NCBI GenBank assembly: GCA_035551455.1
Contig: DASZMZ010000022.1
Location: forward strand, 1-15,498
Reading direction: 5' to 3'
DNA length: 15,498 nt
Source of the DNA: Sulfopaludibacter sp035551455
GTDB taxonomy: Bacteria; Acidobacteriota; Terriglobia; Bryobacterales; Bryobacteraceae
The notes beneath the pieces are model-generated. The model made no database searches. It worked only from the letters and a program-made list of their open reading frames with translations, and was not told the DNA's origin. A program made the position numbers and the translations under genes. Numbering within the stretch: the first letter of the stretch is position 1; the number at the start of each line of letters is the position of its first letter. Of the stretch, positions 13,486-15,498 are shown one piece after another.

Positions 13486-15003
13486 GGGACGCTGCTCCTG
13501 GCGCAGGACGGCGGGATCTCCGCCGCGCGCATTCGCGAGTACACGAAGTACCTGTCGAGCGATCTGCTGGAAGGCCGCGGCGTGGGTCAGCGGGGAGGCG
13601 ATCTGGCGACGCAATACATCGCCAATCAGTTCGCACTGGCAGGCGCGCAGCCGGCAGGCGATGCAGGCACGTATTTTCAAAAGGTGCCGCTGGTCGGGTT
13701 GGACCTGCTGCGGACTTCGCAATTGACGGCGTCGGCAGGCGGCAAGTCGGTGGATTTCCGCTGGGGCGACGATTTTGCGGGGGCCAGTCTGACGCAGCAA
13801 CCCGATGCCCGGTTCAGCGGCGAGGTGGTGTTCGTGGGCCACGGAATCGCCGCGCCGGAATACCACTGGGACGATTACAAGGGCATGGACGTGGCGGGCA
13901 AGGTGCTGCTGATGTTCACCAACGAGCCGCCCTCCAGCGATCCGAAATTCTTCGAGGGGCGGGCGCTGACCTACTACGGCCGGTGGACCTACAAGTACGA
14001 GGAAGGGCTGCGACGGGGCGCCAAGGCCGTGATCCTGATCCACACCACACCCACCGCCGGCTATGGCTGGGAAGTGGTGCGCAGTTCGCGCGACCACGAA
14101 GCGCCGTTCGTGAAGTTGGAGCCGGGCAGCAAAGCGCTGTCGCTGGCCGGCTGGATTACCACGGACGCCGCCCAGAAGATGCTGGCGATGGTGGGTAAGA
14201 ACGTGGACGGTCTGCTGGCAGCGGCCGAAAAACCGGAGTTCCGGCCGATGGATCTGGGGATTCAAATCAATGGCCGGATGATCCAGAAGATCCGCGACAT
14301 CGACACGCGGAATGTGGCTGCGCTGGTGCCGGGGAGCGACCCGAAATTGAGGGATGAAGTGGTCGTGTTCAGCGCGCATTGGGACCACCTGGGGGTGGGC
14401 GCGCCGATCAACGGCGACACCATTTACAACGGCGCTATCGACAATGCGACGGGCTGCGCCATTCTCATGGAGCTGGCGAACGCCTGGTCGGCGCTGCCGC
14501 AGAAGCCGAAACGCTCGGCGCTCTTTCTTTCGTTTACGGCGGAGGAGGCGTATCTGAAGGGTTCGGAATACTATGCCGCCCATCCGCTGATAGCCAGGGA
14601 GAAGACGCTGATCGATCTGAATTACGATGCGATCTATCCTTTTGGCCGCGCACGAGACGTGGTGGTCACGGGAGCCGATAAGACGTCGTTCTGGCCGTTG
14701 GTCCAACAGATGGCGGCGCGGATGAATCTGGAAATTTCGCCGGAAGCGCAGCCGGAGCAGGGCCAGTATTTCCGGTCGGACCACTTTGCGTTGGCGCGCA
14801 TCGGCGTCCCGGCTTTCTCGATCGACCATGCCACCGAATTCGCCGGGAAGCCTGCCGGCTACGGGCAGAAGATGTGGCAGGAGTACAACACCAAGCATTA
14901 CCATCAGCCCTCGGACGAATTTCAAGCCGATTGGGATTTCACCGCGCTCCAACAGGCCGCGCAGTATGGGTTCCTGCTGGGACGGGAGATTGCCAACCGT
15001 TAG
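13444..15003 (+). CDS. Exported M28-family zinc metallopeptidase with PA-like insert
   Basis: This 519-residue protein is an aminopeptidase/carboxypeptidase-like enzyme of family M28. The start MLITYKSIGLCMIAGTLLLA is a short signal peptide, so it works in the periplasm or outside. Residues about 115-240 resemble a PA domain (FVGHGIAAPEYHWDDYKG, VAGKVLLMF, RRGAKAVILIHTT) that often modulates substrate access. The catalytic part has the two-zinc set: His312 and Asp314 in AHWDH, Asp333 in GAIDNATG, Glu367 and Glu368 in TAEEAYLKGSEYY, Asp395 in NYDAI and His487 in HYHQPSDE. All expected residues are present, so it should be active. ATG 13477 is an alternative start but would remove the only basic residue of the signal peptide. 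The gene is divergent from cysD with almost no intergenic space. Confidence 0.92.
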   Translation: MLITYKSIGLCMIAGTLLLAQDGGISAARIREYTKYLSSDLLEGRGVGQRGGDLATQYIANQFALAGAQPAGDAGTYFQKVPLVGLDLLRTSQLTASAGGKSVDFRWGDDFAGASLTQQPDARFSGEVVFVGHGIAAPEYHWDDYKGMDVAGKVLLMFTNEPPSSDPKFFEGRALTYYGRWTYKYEEGLRRGAKAVILIHTTPTAGYGWEVVRSSRDHEAPFVKLEPGSKALSLAGWITTDAAQKMLAMVGKNVDGLLAAAEKPEFRPMDLGIQINGRMIQKIRDIDTRNVAALVPGSDPKLRDEVVVFSAHWDHLGVGAPINGDTIYNGAIDNATGCAILMELANAWSALPQKPKRSALFLSFTAEEAYLKGSEYYAAHPLIAREKTLIDLNYDAIYPFGRARDVVVTGADKTSFWPLVQQMAARMNLEISPEAQPEQGQYFRSDHFALARIGVPAFSIDHATEFAGKPAGYGQKMWQEYNTKHYHQPSDEFQADWDFTALQQAAQYGFLLGREIANR

Positions 15004-15039
15004 CACGGTGAGCGGTATACGCTACTCCCCGCCTGCCCG

Positions 15040-15048
15040 TGGTACGCT
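15040..15048 (+). promoter_or_regulatory. Possible extended -10 before the last gene
   Basis: TGGTACGCT has the form TGn-TANNNT and lies 26 bases before the TTG start at 15074, within a 70-base gap. The -35 is not evident. Confidence 0.3.
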
Positions 15049-15063
15049 TTCTAGCTGAGGACT

Positions 15064-15069
15064 GGAGGG
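15064..15069 (+). promoter_or_regulatory. Ribosome-binding site that sets a TTG start
   Basis: GGAGGG ends four bases before TTG 15074. It is the best Shine-Dalgarno site in the window and decides the start of the last gene, which has no ATG before its signal peptide. Confidence 0.75.
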
Positions 15070-15073
15070 CACT

Positions 15074-15498
15074 TTGAAACGCAAATTATCGATCTGTCTG
15101 GTGGCGCTGGTGGCGGCGCTGACCATGACTGCTCAGGAGAAGAAGGAACCTGCCAAAAAGGCACCCGCGGCTTCCGGCATTTTGCATCCCGAGATGGCGG
15201 TAGAGAACGGGACCTGGGACAAACCGATGGCCACGATCGGCACGAAGCCCGAGGCATCATCGCCTTGGAGCACGACCTCCGTAGCCGCCGGCGTGAACAG
15301 TAAGCCGCAGCCCGGCAAACCGATCACGGTGGTTGGCGAGGTCGTGGACTTCTCCTGCTATCTGCAACTCGGCAAGCATGGCGAGAAGCATCGTTCCTGC
15401 GGCCAGAAGTGTGTGCAGAACGGCCAGCCCATCGGCCTGCTGACGCGCACCGGTTCGCTCTACATGTTGATGCCGGAAGAGCACGATCCGCGGCGCGA
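15074..15498 (+). CDS. Exported Cys-containing protein, 5' part only
   Basis: The frame opens at TTG 15074 after a GGAGGG site and runs to the window edge (141 codons visible). Residues 1-20, (M)KRKLSICLVALVAALTMTAQ, form a signal peptide and are followed by a Lys/Ala/Pro-rich linker. The folded part has GEVVDFSCYLQLGKHGEKH, then SCGQKCVQNGQPIGLLTR and YMLMPEEHD. Three cysteines after the signal peptide (SCY, SCGQKC), with nearby histidines, suggest disulfide, metal or haem-related chemistry in the periplasm. I recall this VDxxCYL...CGxxCxxxGxPIGLL pattern from acidobacterial exported proteins of unknown function but cannot give a family number. It resembles copper or redox accessory proteins only loosely. 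It follows the M28 gene by 70 bases with its own promoter candidate. The C-terminus is not seen. Confidence 0.75.
   Translation, partial: MKRKLSICLVALVAALTMTAQEKKEPAKKAPAASGILHPEMAVENGTWDKPMATIGTKPEASSPWSTTSVAAGVNSKPQPGKPITVVGEVVDFSCYLQLGKHGEKHRSCGQKCVQNGQPIGLLTRTGSLYMLMPEEHDPRR

Noticed and set aside
13471..15006. Long minus-strand open frame opposite the M28 peptidase
   Set aside because: No recognisable domain; the zinc-site motifs are on the plus strand.

Overview
The window looks like chromosome from an acidobacterium of the Solibacter/Bryobacter type. The best marker is the secreted protein at 8912-10837 (minus). It ends in what I recognise as the 'Solibacter uncharacterized C-terminal domain' (TIGR03437 type), a module strongly expanded in that lineage. 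High GC, many weak Shine-Dalgarno sites and a futalosine-pathway menaquinone gene agree. The assignment rests on recognised protein features, not on a search. I see no insertion sequence, integrase, tRNA, rRNA or CRISPR array.

Layout. (1) 1-902, plus: the 3' end of a type VI secretion-like spike cluster: the last codons of an upstream gene, a DUF6931-like protein and a single-domain PAAR tip protein. (2) 960-5830, plus: a large exported beta-propeller/alkaline-phosphatase-like protein, a GH57 glycoside hydrolase and a 69-residue CPTC protein. This block ends in a 14-nt tandem repeat and a strong hairpin terminator. (3) 5952-8119, minus: mqnD-like futalosine-pathway gene followed by an exported HEAT-repeat protein. 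(4) 8120-8524: a 405-base gap rich in RNA-like structure. It holds an 18-bp inverted repeat enclosing about 114 nt and followed on the minus strand by a T tract, which suggests a 6S-like small RNA or a leader of mqnD. (5) 8525-8923, plus: a small conserved-looking protein of unknown function that overlaps by 12 nt the 3' end of the convergent TIGR03437 gene. (6) 8912-13429, minus: cysD-cysN (ATP sulfurylase) and then the TIGR03437 protein. (7) 13444-15498, plus: an exported M28 metallopeptidase starting 14 nt from the divergent cysD start, then the start of an exported Cys-containing protein cut by the window edge.

Functional picture. The genes cover sulfate activation (CysDN makes adenosine 5'-phosphosulfate), respiratory quinone synthesis (MqnD), polysaccharide processing (GH57), export of several degradative or envelope proteins (M28, phosphoesterase, TIGR03437 protein) and a contractile injection spike. 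Most neighbours are metabolically unrelated, so operon logic is limited to cysDN, the spike pair and possibly mqnD-HEAT.

Most worth a second look: the structured minus-strand RNA candidate at 8199-8360, and a shortened, P-loop-less APS-kinase-like tail on CysN.
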